Shown here: positions 9,798 to 19,566 of the stretch, in pieces | Numbering within the stretch: position 1 is the stretch's first letter | Layout of the letters: each line of letters starts with the position of its first letter | Assembly: GCA_037355855.1 (NCBI GenBank) | Contig: CM074758.1 | Span: 4,871,001 to 4,935,000 of the forward strand | Length of the DNA: 64,000 nucleotides | Direction: 5' to 3' | DNA from: Pseudo-nitzschia pungens | Taxonomy: Eukaryota; Bacillariophyta; Bacillariophyceae; Bacillariales; Bacillariaceae | Notes under the pieces: model-generated | The model's input: the letters and a program-made list of their open reading frames with translations, nothing else | The model's database searches: none | What the model was told of the DNA's origin: nothing | Position numbers and translations under genes: made by a program

Positions 9798-9891
9798 TGT
9801 GAGACTGAATCCCTAGCAACTAGTGAATAACCTCACTCTTATTGTAATACATGCGTTAATCACATCAATAGGAGCACAACAGCATTTCGCA
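9798..9891 (+). repeat. 5' LTR of the Copia element (94 bp)
   Basis: Begins TGTGAGACTG and ends TTTCGCA. It is indistinguishable by eye from 14820-14913. It is unusually short for an LTR. It lies 7 bp downstream of the MITE: the TA flank of the MITE, then the TTTGT target duplication. Confidence 0.9.
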
Positions 9892-9901
9892 GGTTATGAG
9901 C
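9892..9901 (+). other. Primer binding site, half-tRNA-Met type
   Basis: GGTTATGAGC abuts the LTR. Its complement GCTCATAACC is the anticodon loop and stem of a Met tRNA (CAU anticodon). Drosophila copia uses the same strategy, priming from a cleaved initiator tRNA-Met at GGTTATGGGC. The match visible here is 10 nt. Confidence 0.7.
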
Positions 9902-10159
9902 ATCATCCCAACTACCAAGCTCATCACCACAACAGGTAGATAAACAAAGCATCAACAGCAGACTGATTTACTGCACCACATTCGATCGCCGGAGCTTCAC
10001 ACACGGAGCTTCCCGATTCCGAACCCCCTCACCGAATTTCCGCGGAACTCACCGAAAAATTCATCGACGCACCGTACTAAATCACGTAGAATCTACGCGC
10101 ACGACACGTCGAAAGACACCACAAACACATAAAAAGTATCTTTCAACCAAACTATCACC

Positions 10160-12136
10160 ATGGCAAAACCCAAAACCAAAAAGAAAGAAACCCAATCTCC
10201 AACAATACACCGATACCTCGCCAACAAACCACCCACACCCAAACCCCCACCAAGCCCCTCAACCAGACCCATGCTCGAATACAATGGCAACATCCAACGT
10301 GAAATGCGAGCAATAGAACTCGCATTCCCCGTCAATCGTACCGACCTATACGACAAAGAACTATTTAATTTCAAACCCAAATACCCTCCAAGCAACCTCC
10401 AATACCTTGACCTCCTCGAAATCATACACAATACCACTCTCAATGACACAGACAAAATGGCTGCCCTAGGTGAAGTCCTCGCTACCCTCATCCACCGCAA
10501 CCATTTTCAAATCATCGAATCCCCCAACCCCACAATAATCCATCGATATCGATGTGAAACCTTCTTAAACTACCTTGACACACTTCTACCCCCCTCCATC
10601 GACACCCCCCCCCCTGCATTACCCGAACAACGCACCACTCACAGCAAATACAAAACCAAACACACCCCAATAACCCACGCCACCAACACCCCCCCATCAC
10701 AATCCTCCTCTGTAATCACTTCTCCTCAATCAGCACCAGAACCAAACACAGATTCCGACGACAAAATACCTAATACCATATATGAACAACAACAACAAAA
10801 CAATGATGACACCTCATCCACAGAATCATCTATCGACTCACCCCCTCCCACTGAAGACCTTAAAGCCAGACTCACCGCAGAATACCAACAACATCAAAAC
10901 AAACCACCAAAACCCGCCATCGATACCGACACCCAAATAGCTGAATTTGAACAACAATTTGAACAAATCGACACTGAAATTGCCTCCATCCTCGAACAAC
11001 CTACCAAATCCACCCCGACTACCAAATCCACCCCGATTCCTGTCCCCACCCATATCCAAGACCTCATTTCCACCACCATCAAACACGAAATCAAATCAAT
11101 CCAAACTAACTTAAACAACACATACCGAACCACCATTGCCGAACACCAAAACACTATCAAAGAATACCAATACCATCTATCAAAAAAGGACACCCTCCTG
11201 AAAGAAACCGAAACAAGAATCTCTGACTTAGAACAACGCCTCTTAACTGAAACTGAAAAACTCGAGACCGAAAAAACGCTCTTCATAGCAGCAATCGAAC
11301 ACGCCACCAAACTACAAACTGACCTTAACCAAATTACATCTCTATCCTGGGCACTAGACAAACGCATCGACAAAGCAAACAACACCATTAAAACAATCCG
11401 TCACTTAACAAAAACCCCCCCAACCCAAACCACCCCTACAACATCTATCATCAACCTTAGACGCGAACTTACTCAATTAACCAACACCGCACAACAAGAA
11501 CTCACACAACACATCTTGACCCAAACCCAAGCCGCAGAAACCAAACTTCAACACATCATCGACACACGCCTCGCCTCTCTCAATAAATCCGTTATCACGC
11601 AAAGCATCAAAGATACCATCATCCACCAATCAAAACCGGAATTCAATCAAATTAAAGACACCATCATCAGCACACTCCGTAATACCATCGACCAGCACAC
11701 ACAAACATTCCATAACCAACTACAACAGCAAACTCATAAACAGACCAGACTTACGGAAAACGCCATCACCCAACTCAAAGCCGAAACGGACACAGCCTGT
11801 ACTGAACTAGCACTCCTCCGTTCCACAATCCAAAATGAGATTGAATTATCAGTCGGTAAATCTCTCAATGAACCCCCACTCAAACAAACACTCTACAATC
11901 TTATTACCAATACAACCAACAACCACTTAAACAGTAAACAAGTATCCGACTCCATTAATACTCACATCACAACATTTATCGAATCCTCGGAAACACTCGC
12001 CGACCTCATCCGCGCCCATATCCACTCGACAAACACCCCAACTCCTACCACCCCATCACCCACCCACGAACCCATGGGCATACGACGGCATCTTCCTTGG
12101 ATATGGACGTACAACCGACAACATCAAATACTTTGA
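10160..12136 (+). CDS. Copia element ORF1: 658-aa coiled-coil protein in the gag position
   Basis: The ATG at 10160 has a good context (ACCATGG). The N-terminus is basic and Pro-rich. A short globular-looking part follows (residues about 35-150, with FPVNRTDLYDKELFNFKPKYPP). The middle is disordered and Ser/Pro/Gln-rich. From about residue 250 there are long heptad-like helices (EFEQQFEQIDTEIASIL, SDLEQRLLTETEKLETEK, and so on), predicting extended coiled coil. No zinc knuckle or protease motif is present. The last ~25 residues are an out-of-frame reading of integrase-derived DNA. The plus strand is strongly depleted in G. It may be a divergent particle protein or a captured host sequence. 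Confidence 0.75.
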   Translation: MAKPKTKKKETQSPTIHRYLANKPPTPKPPPSPSTRPMLEYNGNIQREMRAIELAFPVNRTDLYDKELFNFKPKYPPSNLQYLDLLEIIHNTTLNDTDKMAALGEVLATLIHRNHFQIIESPNPTIIHRYRCETFLNYLDTLLPPSIDTPPPALPEQRTTHSKYKTKHTPITHATNTPPSQSSSVITSPQSAPEPNTDSDDKIPNTIYEQQQQNNDDTSSTESSIDSPPPTEDLKARLTAEYQQHQNKPPKPAIDTDTQIAEFEQQFEQIDTEIASILEQPTKSTPTTKSTPIPVPTHIQDLISTTIKHEIKSIQTNLNNTYRTTIAEHQNTIKEYQYHLSKKDTLLKETETRISDLEQRLLTETEKLETEKTLFIAAIEHATKLQTDLNQITSLSWALDKRIDKANNTIKTIRHLTKTPPTQTTPTTSIINLRRELTQLTNTAQQELTQHILTQTQAAETKLQHIIDTRLASLNKSVITQSIKDTIIHQSKPEFNQIKDTIISTLRNTIDQHTQTFHNQLQQQTHKQTRLTENAITQLKAETDTACTELALLRSTIQNEIELSVGKSLNEPPLKQTLYNLITNTTNNHLNSKQVSDSINTHITTFIESSETLADLIRAHIHSTNTPTPTTPSPTHEPMGIRRHLPWIWTYNRQHQIL

Positions 12137-14852
12137 CATCCATTCTGGCACTGACAAAGTAGCGCGCCATGACTCGAAAGATGAACTCCAATATGGCGAC
12201 GATCCCTCCAATCGGTCCCCAGCTGCATCACACCTTCTGGGCGTGTTCACTGAGGACGATCACACTCAACACACCACTAACACTGGACCGGAACCTATAA
12301 CAATGGAATTCAAGGACCCCCGACAGATTAACCCCGACGCGGTCGTGGCAGAAATCATTAACAACTCCCCCACTCCATTCACCGCCGCCGCTGCTGCAAA
12401 AGTTACCGCCACAATCAACAAGACCAAATTCCAACGTCCTGACCTCAAAACTCTTCTCCCCGAACTCGAATCTCTCGACGTCTCCTCCAACATGTACCTC
12501 CACAAAACGAGCCATACCCTTCCCCTGATACGGACTACCAACTTTCACCCCACAATGGGACTTGTAGTCTCCCCCCACCCGGACCTAACGGACTCAGTGG
12601 AACTAACGTCCATTCAAGTCGGCACTATCGCTCACTCCAGAATCCGCAACTGGAAACGCCGCCTACGTGGCACTATTGTTACCACAGTGGATGGCAGACG
12701 CATCCGCAGTCCGCACGACATTGCCCAGGCTGTTAAATTGGCACGCGAGAACCATAAAGTTAACATCAAGATCACCTTTGGCTCGCTAACCGGCTTCGCC
12801 CTGAGTGGCGAAGGCGTCCCGACCCTCCAAGCCGACCAACTCAATGTTATTGCTCACCACCTCCACAATATCAACCAAGGACAAGATCTCTGGGACAAGA
12901 AACACCAATGGCCCCTACCCATTGACTCCCCGGAGGCTGTTAAGAAATCGATACATATCTCCCAACTCACACGTCGAAAGCTACAAGGCACACCTGAATG
13001 GGATGGCTTCCTCCGTTCTGAATGGAAACAGCTTGACCGCTACCATAAGGTCGGCATGTTCGGTGACCCTATACCACCCGAACCTCACATGACTGTCCTC
13101 CCCTGGGTGTGGACCTATCTCTATAAAGAAGACCCCCTCACGGGACAGACCATCCTAAAATCCCGTGGCACCTGCAATGGCGGCAAACGCTATGGCAAAG
13201 CCGTCACCTTAGCGGAAACCTACGCAGCATGTGTTGAACAACCAGTCCATCGCCTCACATGGGCCCTATCTGCAGCTCTCAACCTTATCTGCGTCGGCTA
13301 CGACGTCGGCAATGCCTTCGCTGAAGCACCGGCCCCCAAAAGCCCCTTCTATATGAGAGTAGACCCTCCATTCCATCAGTGGTGGACTGAACATCTGGGA
13401 CGCAAACCCATTCCCATAGGACATGTTATTCCAGTCCAGAAAGCGCTTCAGGGACACCCTGAATCACCCCGCCTATGGGATAAATACATATCCAAGATGA
13501 TCACCGAAGAACTAGTAGGCTTCAAACACACTACCCATGAACCTTGTCTATACTACAAGCACGATGACTCCGGCCTCACCCTCATCCTCCGACAAGTGGA
13601 TGACTTCCTTATAGCTAACGCTGATCCCAAAGTATGTGACAAAATTCGTGAACAAATTCAAAACCGTATGACTAACCCCCTTAATGTTCTTGGCACCATT
13701 AGAAAATTCAACGGCATCCATGTTAACCAAACAAGACACTACAACCACCTCCACTGCAAGACTTATATTGAAAGGATCACTGCACACCACGGATGGACCA
13801 ATGCCCGAACGCGATCTCGTCCGACGCCTATGAATGAAACAACACAATACCAAAAGCAGCTACAGACTACAATTGGCCCCGAAGACCCATATGAAGCCAC
13901 CAAACTAGAACAGAAGATGGGCTTCAGCTACCGACAATGTATAGGAGAACTAATCTACGCGCTCACGATTTGCCGAATCGATATCTCCATTGCAGTCATC
14001 ACCCTCAGTCAATACTCCCACCATCCAGCAAAAATCCACTATGAAGCAGTGAAACAGATCTTCCTTTACCTACTTGCCACCAAGACAGAAGGACTAACGT
14101 ACTGGCGCCCCGAGCCCCGTACTGATCTCCCTGATATGCCACTCCCACAACCATTTTCATCCCCGGAAGCCCTTGCCAAATTTGCACACCACCACCACCC
14201 ACTACAAGTGCATGGCGCCTGTGACACTACATGGGCATCTGACCGTATACACCGCCGATCGATGGGCGGCGTCATTATGATGCTGGCGGGTGCTGCTGTC
14301 TATTATAGAACACGCCTACAACCCACCATTGCCCAAAGTTCAACAGAAGCAGAATTCACCAACATGGCAGACGCAGGCAAGGCAGCCCTTTACCTCAGGT
14401 GGATCCTCGAAGAACTATGGATTGCCCAAACAAAACCCACCCCAATCATAGCTGACAACCATGGTGGATGCAGAATGGCAAATGCCCATCAACCCACACG
14501 CCGCACACGACATGTTGAAATGAAACACTTTGTTATCCTCCAATGGACAGAAGATGAGTTTATCACCTTTGTGGAAACACGATCTGATGAGAACTACAGT
14601 GACTCACTGAGCAAACCCACCGGCCGTACTAAATTCTATGAACACTCTGACGTGTTCATGGGACGCGTACAACCTACCTTCACACCCCCTACAAACCAAA
14701 ACCCCCATAAAGTCCACAACATGACTTTCTCCACTTGCAATCGGAATCCTCTCGAAGATTTACTATATTCTCAAAAATTATCTTTTTTCGACTCTTCCGA
14801 TTCTGCAAGTGCGGGGTGGTGTGAGACTGAATCCCTAGCAACTAGTGAATAA
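11931..14852 (+). CDS. pol: Copia pol remnant: integrase tail, PDZ-like region, reverse transcriptase and RNase H
   Basis: This frame opens after a stop at 11928-11930 and overlaps ORF1 by about 200 nt in the +1 frame. Recognisable sequence starts near 12075 with YDGIFLGYGRTTDNIKYFD, the end of the integrase region in Copia proteins. A PDZ-like segment follows (GLVVSPHPDLTDSVEL, GFALSGEGVPTLQADQLN). The RVT_2 reverse transcriptase then shows VGYDVGNAFAEAP and the catalytic QVDDFLIA. RNase H has GACDTTWASDRIHRRSMGG and QSSTEAEF. No start codon is obvious (a GTG sits at 12243), so expression by +1 frameshifting from ORF1 is likely. The stop codon lies 33 bp inside the 3' LTR, so the G-rich polypurine tract is coding. 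Confidence 0.85.
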   Translation, partial: TVNKYPTPLILTSQHLSNPRKHSPTSSAPISTRQTPQLLPPHHPPTNPWAYDGIFLGYGRTTDNIKYFDIHSGTDKVARHDSKDELQYGDDPSNRSPAASHLLGVFTEDDHTQHTTNTGPEPITMEFKDPRQINPDAVVAEIINNSPTPFTAAAAAKVTATINKTKFQRPDLKTLLPELESLDVSSNMYLHKTSHTLPLIRTTNFHPTMGLVVSPHPDLTDSVELTSIQVGTIAHSRIRNWKRRLRGTIVTTVDGRRIRSPHDIAQAVKLARENHKVNIKITFGSLTGFALSGEGVPTLQADQLNVIAHHLHNINQGQDLWDKKHQWPLPIDSPEAVKKSIHISQLTRRKLQGTPEWDGFLRSEWKQLDRYHKVGMFGDPIPPEPHMTVLPWVWTYLYKEDPLTGQTILKSRGTCNGGKRYGKAVTLAETYAACVEQPVHRLTWALSAALNLICVGYDVGNAFAEAPAPKSPFYMRVDPPFHQWWTEHLGRKPIPIGHVIPVQKALQGHPESPRLWDKYISKMITEELVGFKHTTHEPCLYYKHDDSGLTLILRQVDDFLIANADPKVCDKIREQIQNRMTNPLNVLGTIRKFNGIHVNQTRHYNHLHCKTYIERITAHHGWTNARTRSRPTPMNETTQYQKQLQTTIGPEDPYEATKLEQKMGFSYRQCIGELIYALTICRIDISIAVITLSQYSHHPAKIHYEAVKQIFLYLLATKTEGLTYWRPEPRTDLPDMPLPQPFSSPEALAKFAHHHHPLQVHGACDTTWASDRIHRRSMGGVIMMLAGAAVYYRTRLQPTIAQSSTEAEFTNMADAGKAALYLRWILEELWIAQTKPTPIIADNHGGCRMANAHQPTRRTRHVEMKHFVILQWTEDEFITFVETRSDENYSDSLSKPTGRTKFYEHSDVFMGRVQPTFTPPTNQNPHKVHNMTFSTCNRNPLEDLLYSQKLSFFDSSDSASAGWCETESLATSE
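14809..14819 (+). other. Polypurine tract of the Copia element
   Basis: The G-rich run GTGCGGGGTGG directly precedes the 3' LTR, where plus-strand priming occurs in LTR elements. It is read as codons of the pol frame. Confidence 0.55.
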
Positions 14853-14913
14853 CCTCACTCTTATTGTAATACATGCGTTAATCACATCAATAGGAGCACA
14901 ACAGCATTTCGCA
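14820..14913 (+). repeat. 3' LTR of the Copia element (94 bp)
   Basis: By eye identical to 9798-9891 and followed by TTTGT, the target duplication. It contains the stop codon of the pol frame at 14850-14852. Confidence 0.9.
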
Positions 14914-16105
14914 TTTGTTGTCATTATTTATTACTACTACTACTTCGTACGAAGTAATTACCGGTAAGGTTACGTAATACGTACGAAGAAAGGTTACGGA
15001 TAGCTTCAAGTAATGAATAATTAAGGTTTTTTACTTCGTAATTGAGTCATTCCCGGAATTACATATCGGAGTATTACATATTAGCATTCCCGGAATATTA
15101 GAACACATATACAAATTGCGCACCCAACGGAAGAACTAGATCGGCCTCGACAGATGAGGCCTATTTTGGAATTTGGAATCTTGTCAAAAGAAACAAAAAT
15201 TGTCTTTTGAATGCCAACCAGCGCATCACCTTTTTTTTTGTGCGTCGTGACACATGTTTGATTCCACGTGTCGACATTGAAATTTTTGATTTTTAGATTC
15301 CATCTAGTTTTATGTACGCTCATAGTCCGACAGACGGCACTACAAGGTTATGTAAATTTGCATCAGATATACGAGTCTGCTTATTACAAAATGATACTTT
15401 ACATAAGATATGAACGCCTAAAAACATACTATGCTCTCTTTGCTCAGCTCTCACTCTTCTTCTGTAAATCACCTTTAAACTAACTGCTCCATCATGCCCT
15501 CCTACTATCAATCAATTCCTTTGTAGCTCTAGGGGAGTATCTTGTAGTAACTGAGTGTATGCAACAGCATTCAAACAGTATCCTCTGTATTTCGGCAAGA
15601 AGTATCCCTACCGGTACAAGTATCAATTTAAAAAAAGAGATCACAAGTAAGGCAAGCTAAAACAAGCGATTGCGTGTAAAAACTGAATCCATACTTTCGA
15701 TAATGCACGAAAAATAATGAAGACGTGAACAACACTTATATGCGCCGCAATTTGAATACTTCGTACGACTACACTCACTTGTACTTGTAATTATTTGTAG
15801 ACACAGGGAATAATGATGATAGATTTGAACTGATTAATATGAACTGCATATAGCACTGGTACGGTTACTTGTACAAGTACGGTCGTCCTGGCTTTTTCTT
15901 GGATTGGGAATGAGTGGGTCCGAAACACGCCGAGCAGTGGTTTGTTCACGAACACAAACACAGAAACTGCTGCCGGCACCACCCGATCGGAACACCCAAT
16001 CGTTGCGTATGAATTTTGAAACAAATAAGATTAGTGAGTACTGAAAAGGTTGCTTGCTGATGCCTTACAGCACGAGAAGAGGACAGACATTCTTGCTGCA
16101 TGTCT
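14914..16105. other. Intergenic spacer, no gene seen
   Basis: AT-rich with short TACGTACGAAG and TTACCGGTAAGG motifs like other spacers of this window. Only short open frames without recognisable motifs are present. The right end is the 3' flank of the protease gene. Confidence 0.5.
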
Positions 16106-17113
16106 CTAAGCCCTCCTGTTGCTCTTGCCCTTCTTGGGCGACTTGCCCTTCTTGGGCGACTTGGTCTTCTTGGGCGACTTGGTCGGAGGTTTGGTGGGAG
16201 CCTTATCGCCGCAAATGCCGCCGGTGCTTCCCAGGGTAGTGCAAGCGGTGGTCTTGATCCAGTCCATGTTGCTGCTGGTTCGGGCGTACACATTGGGGAT
16301 GTTGGCCTGGGCGCATCCCTTTGCAAAGGAGACCACACCCACGTGGGTATCGATGTACGTTCCATCGCCCTGTGCTGTTCGCACCACAATGGGACCACCC
16401 GAGTCGCCCTGGCAGACATCCTTTCCACCTGCAGCGTACATGGTACAAATCATCATGTCAAAAATGACTCCGCTTCCCAAAATGGGGTCGTAAGCGTTGC
16501 TGCAATCGGTGTTGCTGATAATCGGCAGGGTTACTTCCTGGAGATAGTCCGGAGACTGATTTTGAAATGGTGCATCGCCGGGGTCCTCCAGAGTACCACC
16601 CATTCCCATGGCCTGAATATTGGTCCCGTCGACAGGGTACGTAGCATTTTCGTTGAGCACTAGTTTGTAGACGGACTCATCGATGGTGACCGGTGAGTTC
16701 AGCTTTGCGAGGGCAAAATCGTATGCGTTGGTGTCTTTGTTGTACTTGGGATCGTTCACCCATTGGGTGTAGGATCGGACCTCGGTCTTTGCCACCGAAT
16801 TGTCTGCCGGGACTTCCGCATATTTCCAAGCACTGACATACGCTGAGCCCACACCATTCAGGGCGGTGGTGCAATCCACGCAGTGTGCCGCGGTGAGGAC
16901 GACGTCGGGAGTGATGAGGGCACCACCGCAACCCGAAACGTACGTGGCACCGTTTTCATCGAATTGACATTGCAATTGAACAAAATAAGGGTAGGTGCCG
17001 GCAGCGGCTGTTGTACCGCCCACGATGGCGTGCTCGGGACCGGCGTACACGGGGGAGGCGAGTGCTGCCGCCGCCAGAAAGGCACGGACGAGAGAAGTTT
17101 TCATGTTCACCAT
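16106..17113 (-). CDS. Secreted trypsin-like serine protease (S1 family), 335 aa
   Basis: The chosen ATG at 17113 (MVNMKTSLVRAFL) gives a clean signal peptide; a second Met three codons on is equally possible. The mature enzyme would start at IVGG (residue 30). The catalytic triad is complete: His77 in TAAHC, Asp132 in NAYDFALAKL and Ser238 in CQGDSGGP. Asp232, six residues before Ser238, occupies the specificity-pocket position, predicting cleavage after Lys or Arg. Cysteines expected for the fold are present (CGG, AAHC, CQGD). The C-terminus adds a basic repeat tail, KSPKK-type motifs ending SNRRA, which is unusual for plain trypsins and may bind anionic polymers such as cell-wall material. 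No intron is needed. The enzyme is probably secreted as a zymogen with a short propeptide. Confidence 0.93.
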   Translation of the reverse strand: MVNMKTSLVRAFLAAAALASPVYAGPEHAIVGGTTAAAGTYPYFVQLQCQFDENGATYVSGCGGALITPDVVLTAAHCVDCTTALNGVGSAYVSAWKYAEVPADNSVAKTEVRSYTQWVNDPKYNKDTNAYDFALAKLNSPVTIDESVYKLVLNENATYPVDGTNIQAMGMGGTLEDPGDAPFQNQSPDYLQEVTLPIISNTDCSNAYDPILGSGVIFDMMICTMYAAGGKDVCQGDSGGPIVVRTAQGDGTYIDTHVGVVSFAKGCAQANIPNVYARTSSNMDWIKTTACTTLGSTGGICGDKAPTKPPTKSPKKTKSPKKGKSPKKGKSNRRA

Positions 17114-18389
17114 GGTCTCTGGAGTTGTCTTCAGGGTTTGTCTCGGGGGTTGTCTTCGAGGCAATCTTCGAGGTTGTCTGGTTTGACGTGAAGCAAGGTA
17201 AGGTTATGCTATACAGGCCTACGGTACGGTACGAATGGACTGTTGCGGTAAGGATATACTTGTCTCAAAGGTGCTAAGATATCCAATTACGAAATAATAA
17301 CCTTACTTCGTACCTGTACTTGTTTCAAGATTTCTCTGGGTGTTCTTCTGATGGGAAACCTGGAGAAAGTGGAATTATGGGATGAGCTTTTTGTGCCTTT
17401 TGTTTGGAGGGCTCGTAGAGTCGGTAGATTTTGTACAAGTTTGGGGATTTTCTGTTGTTTTAATGTTTGCTTACTTTTAATTGTGAGCAGAAATGAATCC
17501 ACTCGAATTTCCTAATTTTGCTAAATTTGTTTCTTTTGCCTTTCGATCACGCGCATTCTCGTGTTATCTCTCGTGTTATCTCGTGTTATTTATTGGTTTC
17601 TTTATCCCGGTCCATTCATTCCAAGCCCCCACATATTTGTGTACTGGCTCCTGTAGAATTGCACTTAATGCACTTAAGCTCTTGTAGACTCGGTACCTTT
17701 TATTTTTAGTTCTTGGGATCGTTTTGCTCCTCACCACCGTACAGTATTGGAACCGTACAAGCACGTACAAATTACACCACAGGTAAACCTCACCCCATCG
17801 GTTCGGAAAGAATTCGTAATTTTCGGTTTGAAAGCACAGCAGAAGTGACGTTCGATCGCCTGTAGAAAGAAGGCCGGGCACCTTCGATATGGACTGGGCA
17901 CCTTCGATTCGGCCTCTACAGTACGTAAGATTAGTATTCATACGATAAATGTTTCCTTTTACGAAAGTTCCTTTATTTTTCGTCATTGGAACACATTCTT
18001 TTTTTTTGTTTCCGTTGATCTTTGTTGAGTAAAATCCTCAGCCTAAAGATACGAAGTGGCGCATGTGCTCCATCTCTGGGATGATGAAAGCCGCGCGTAG
18101 GTCAGTCTTCAAGCACGTTGAATATTGTCCGTTCATCTTTTTTCATTCATTTTTGTGACGAACAATTATTTTGAATTTGCACTGGGCACAATTTACGGAT
18201 ACCGTACACGTAGTACACTACCGTAGTTCGGCTAAGGTTACCGGTATGAGGACATCGGAATTCGGAATCCACTTCCTCCACCTCAACCTGCCAATGAATT
18301 CATGGTTCTATACTATGTGTAAGGCTTAAGTAACCGAGACAATACGGTAAAGTGACTTACCGTGGTAACCGTCGAGTAGGACCGATTTC
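17114..18389. other. Intergenic spacer, no gene seen
   Basis: Holds the upstream region of the protease gene (from about 17114 rightward) with repeated TTACGGTA/GGTTAC motifs. A 136-codon open frame on the minus strand near 17576-17986 has no recognisable motif and is not called. Confidence 0.45.
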
Positions 18390-18741
18390 CCTTGCAATCA
18401 TGCGCGGGAGATTTCAAGTGGTTCTCGCAAAATTCGAGCAGCTCGACACTAAGAAACACTAGTTAAATTTTTAGGTTACAAATCGCACCTCCCCTGATTT
18501 CAAATCGACCCCACCTAAAAAAATAATCTGATTAAGCTCTCTATGGGAATGTCCACTTTCAGATTACAGCTCAACCAATGCACCTCTGTAGACATCATAG
18601 AAGAATGTTTTTTGTTTTCACGAAAGCAGGTTGTAATCAGGTCTGTAATCTGATCACACCGCGCGCGAGCAACTCAGCAGTTATTTAGGAGCATAGTTTG
18701 TTTGCGAGAACCACTTGAAATCTCGCTGCGTGATTGCAAGG
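18390..18741. mobile_element. Foldback/MITE-like element with about 41-bp inverted repeats
   Basis: CCTTGCAATCATGCGCGGGA at 18390 and the following bases through 18430 pair imperfectly with 18701-18741. There is no open frame. No convincing target duplication was found. The bases CGAGCAACTCAGCAGTTATT near its right end recur near 19060, linking it to the adjacent hairpin repeat. Confidence 0.6.
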
Positions 18742-18862
18742 AAGAAGGGTGCTACTTGACTGGTTACATCAATAACTGTCAAGATTGCTCGCGCTGAACG
18801 AACAGTAACCCTCCTTCGGTCTCAGCCTCGTTGCACTCAGCTTTGACTTCAGGGGGATTGCA

Positions 18863-19053
18863 GTGTGAAATCTCCTGTAACCTGGGCGCTAGTTCCTGTG
18901 TAATCAGAAGTAATCACCCTCTGCCCTATAGAAAAACTATTGTGTGCGCAGTCGGGCTCGTTTGCGGGCACAATAGTTTTTCTATAGGGCAGAGGGTGAT
19001 TACTTCTGATTACACAGGAACTAGCGCCCAGGTTACACCAGGAGATTTCACAC
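18863..19053. repeat. Long near-perfect hairpin with about 83-bp arms
   Basis: The left arm 18863-18944 is complementary to 18969-19053, with a single 3-nt indel and essentially no other mismatch by eye. The loop is 24 nt. It could be the terminal part of a foldback transposon or a source of a double-stranded RNA. Confidence 0.85.
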
Positions 19054-19123
19054 CGCGTGCGAGCAACTCGACAGTTATTTAACATAGCTACTTTGGTTCC
19101 ATTGTTTTGTTAGCAACCAGAAT

Positions 19124-19446
19124 TGTGACGGGCTAGCGTAGCTAGTAGTCACGATTGAATAATTAACCGAATCCCATATGGGAATCGAATATTATATGTA
19201 TTCAGTCATGAATACATTCTGATATGTATCCCGATTACGACGGTTGAGTCCCAGAAGAAGTTATATGCCTAATCGTGGGAATCAACACTGAATCAACATT
19301 TATGGCAGAGCATGCCAAAATGTGGCTATGCTCGCGATCTCAATTTTTATATGTTTTCATTCTTAATCCGCGTAACAATATTTCGTAAAGTATCTAAACA
19401 TCACAATTTTCATACCACTCCGATATTTCTACTCTAGACCGTAACA
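19124..19446 (+). repeat. 5' LTR of the complete Gypsy element (323 bp)
   Basis: TG...CA ends, preceded by AGAAT. Contains the short inverted motif GCTAGCGTAGCTAG near its start. No difference from 24538-24860 was found on reading both. Confidence 0.95.
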
Positions 19447-19566
19447 CAGTAATTACTGTTTGTGCTTTACAGTAGAAACAGTAGAAATCAGTACTGAATT
19501 CAAAATAATCGACCAAACCTCCCCTAACCTCAACAACAGGGGGACGTTGTATCTCCAACAAGCAAC

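Larger units (their letters stand above)
9798..14913 (+). mobile_element. Copia-type LTR retrotransposon with short LTRs, lacking protease and most of integrase
   Basis: Two 94-bp LTRs (9798-9891 and 14820-14913) start TGTGAG and end CGCA, appear identical, and are flanked by the 5-bp duplication TTTGT (9793-9797 and 14914-14918). A half-tRNA-Met-type primer site follows the left LTR and a G-rich tract precedes the right LTR. Coding content is a 658-aa coiled-coil ORF, then an overlapping +1 frame that begins with the last few residues of a Copia integrase region and continues into reverse transcriptase and RNase H. Protease and the integrase core are absent, so transposition would need help in trans. 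Identical LTRs imply recent insertion. Confidence 0.9.

Noticed and set aside
17576..17986. 136-codon minus-strand open frame
   Set aside because: No recognisable motif, no signal or repeat logic; length is compatible with chance in this composition.
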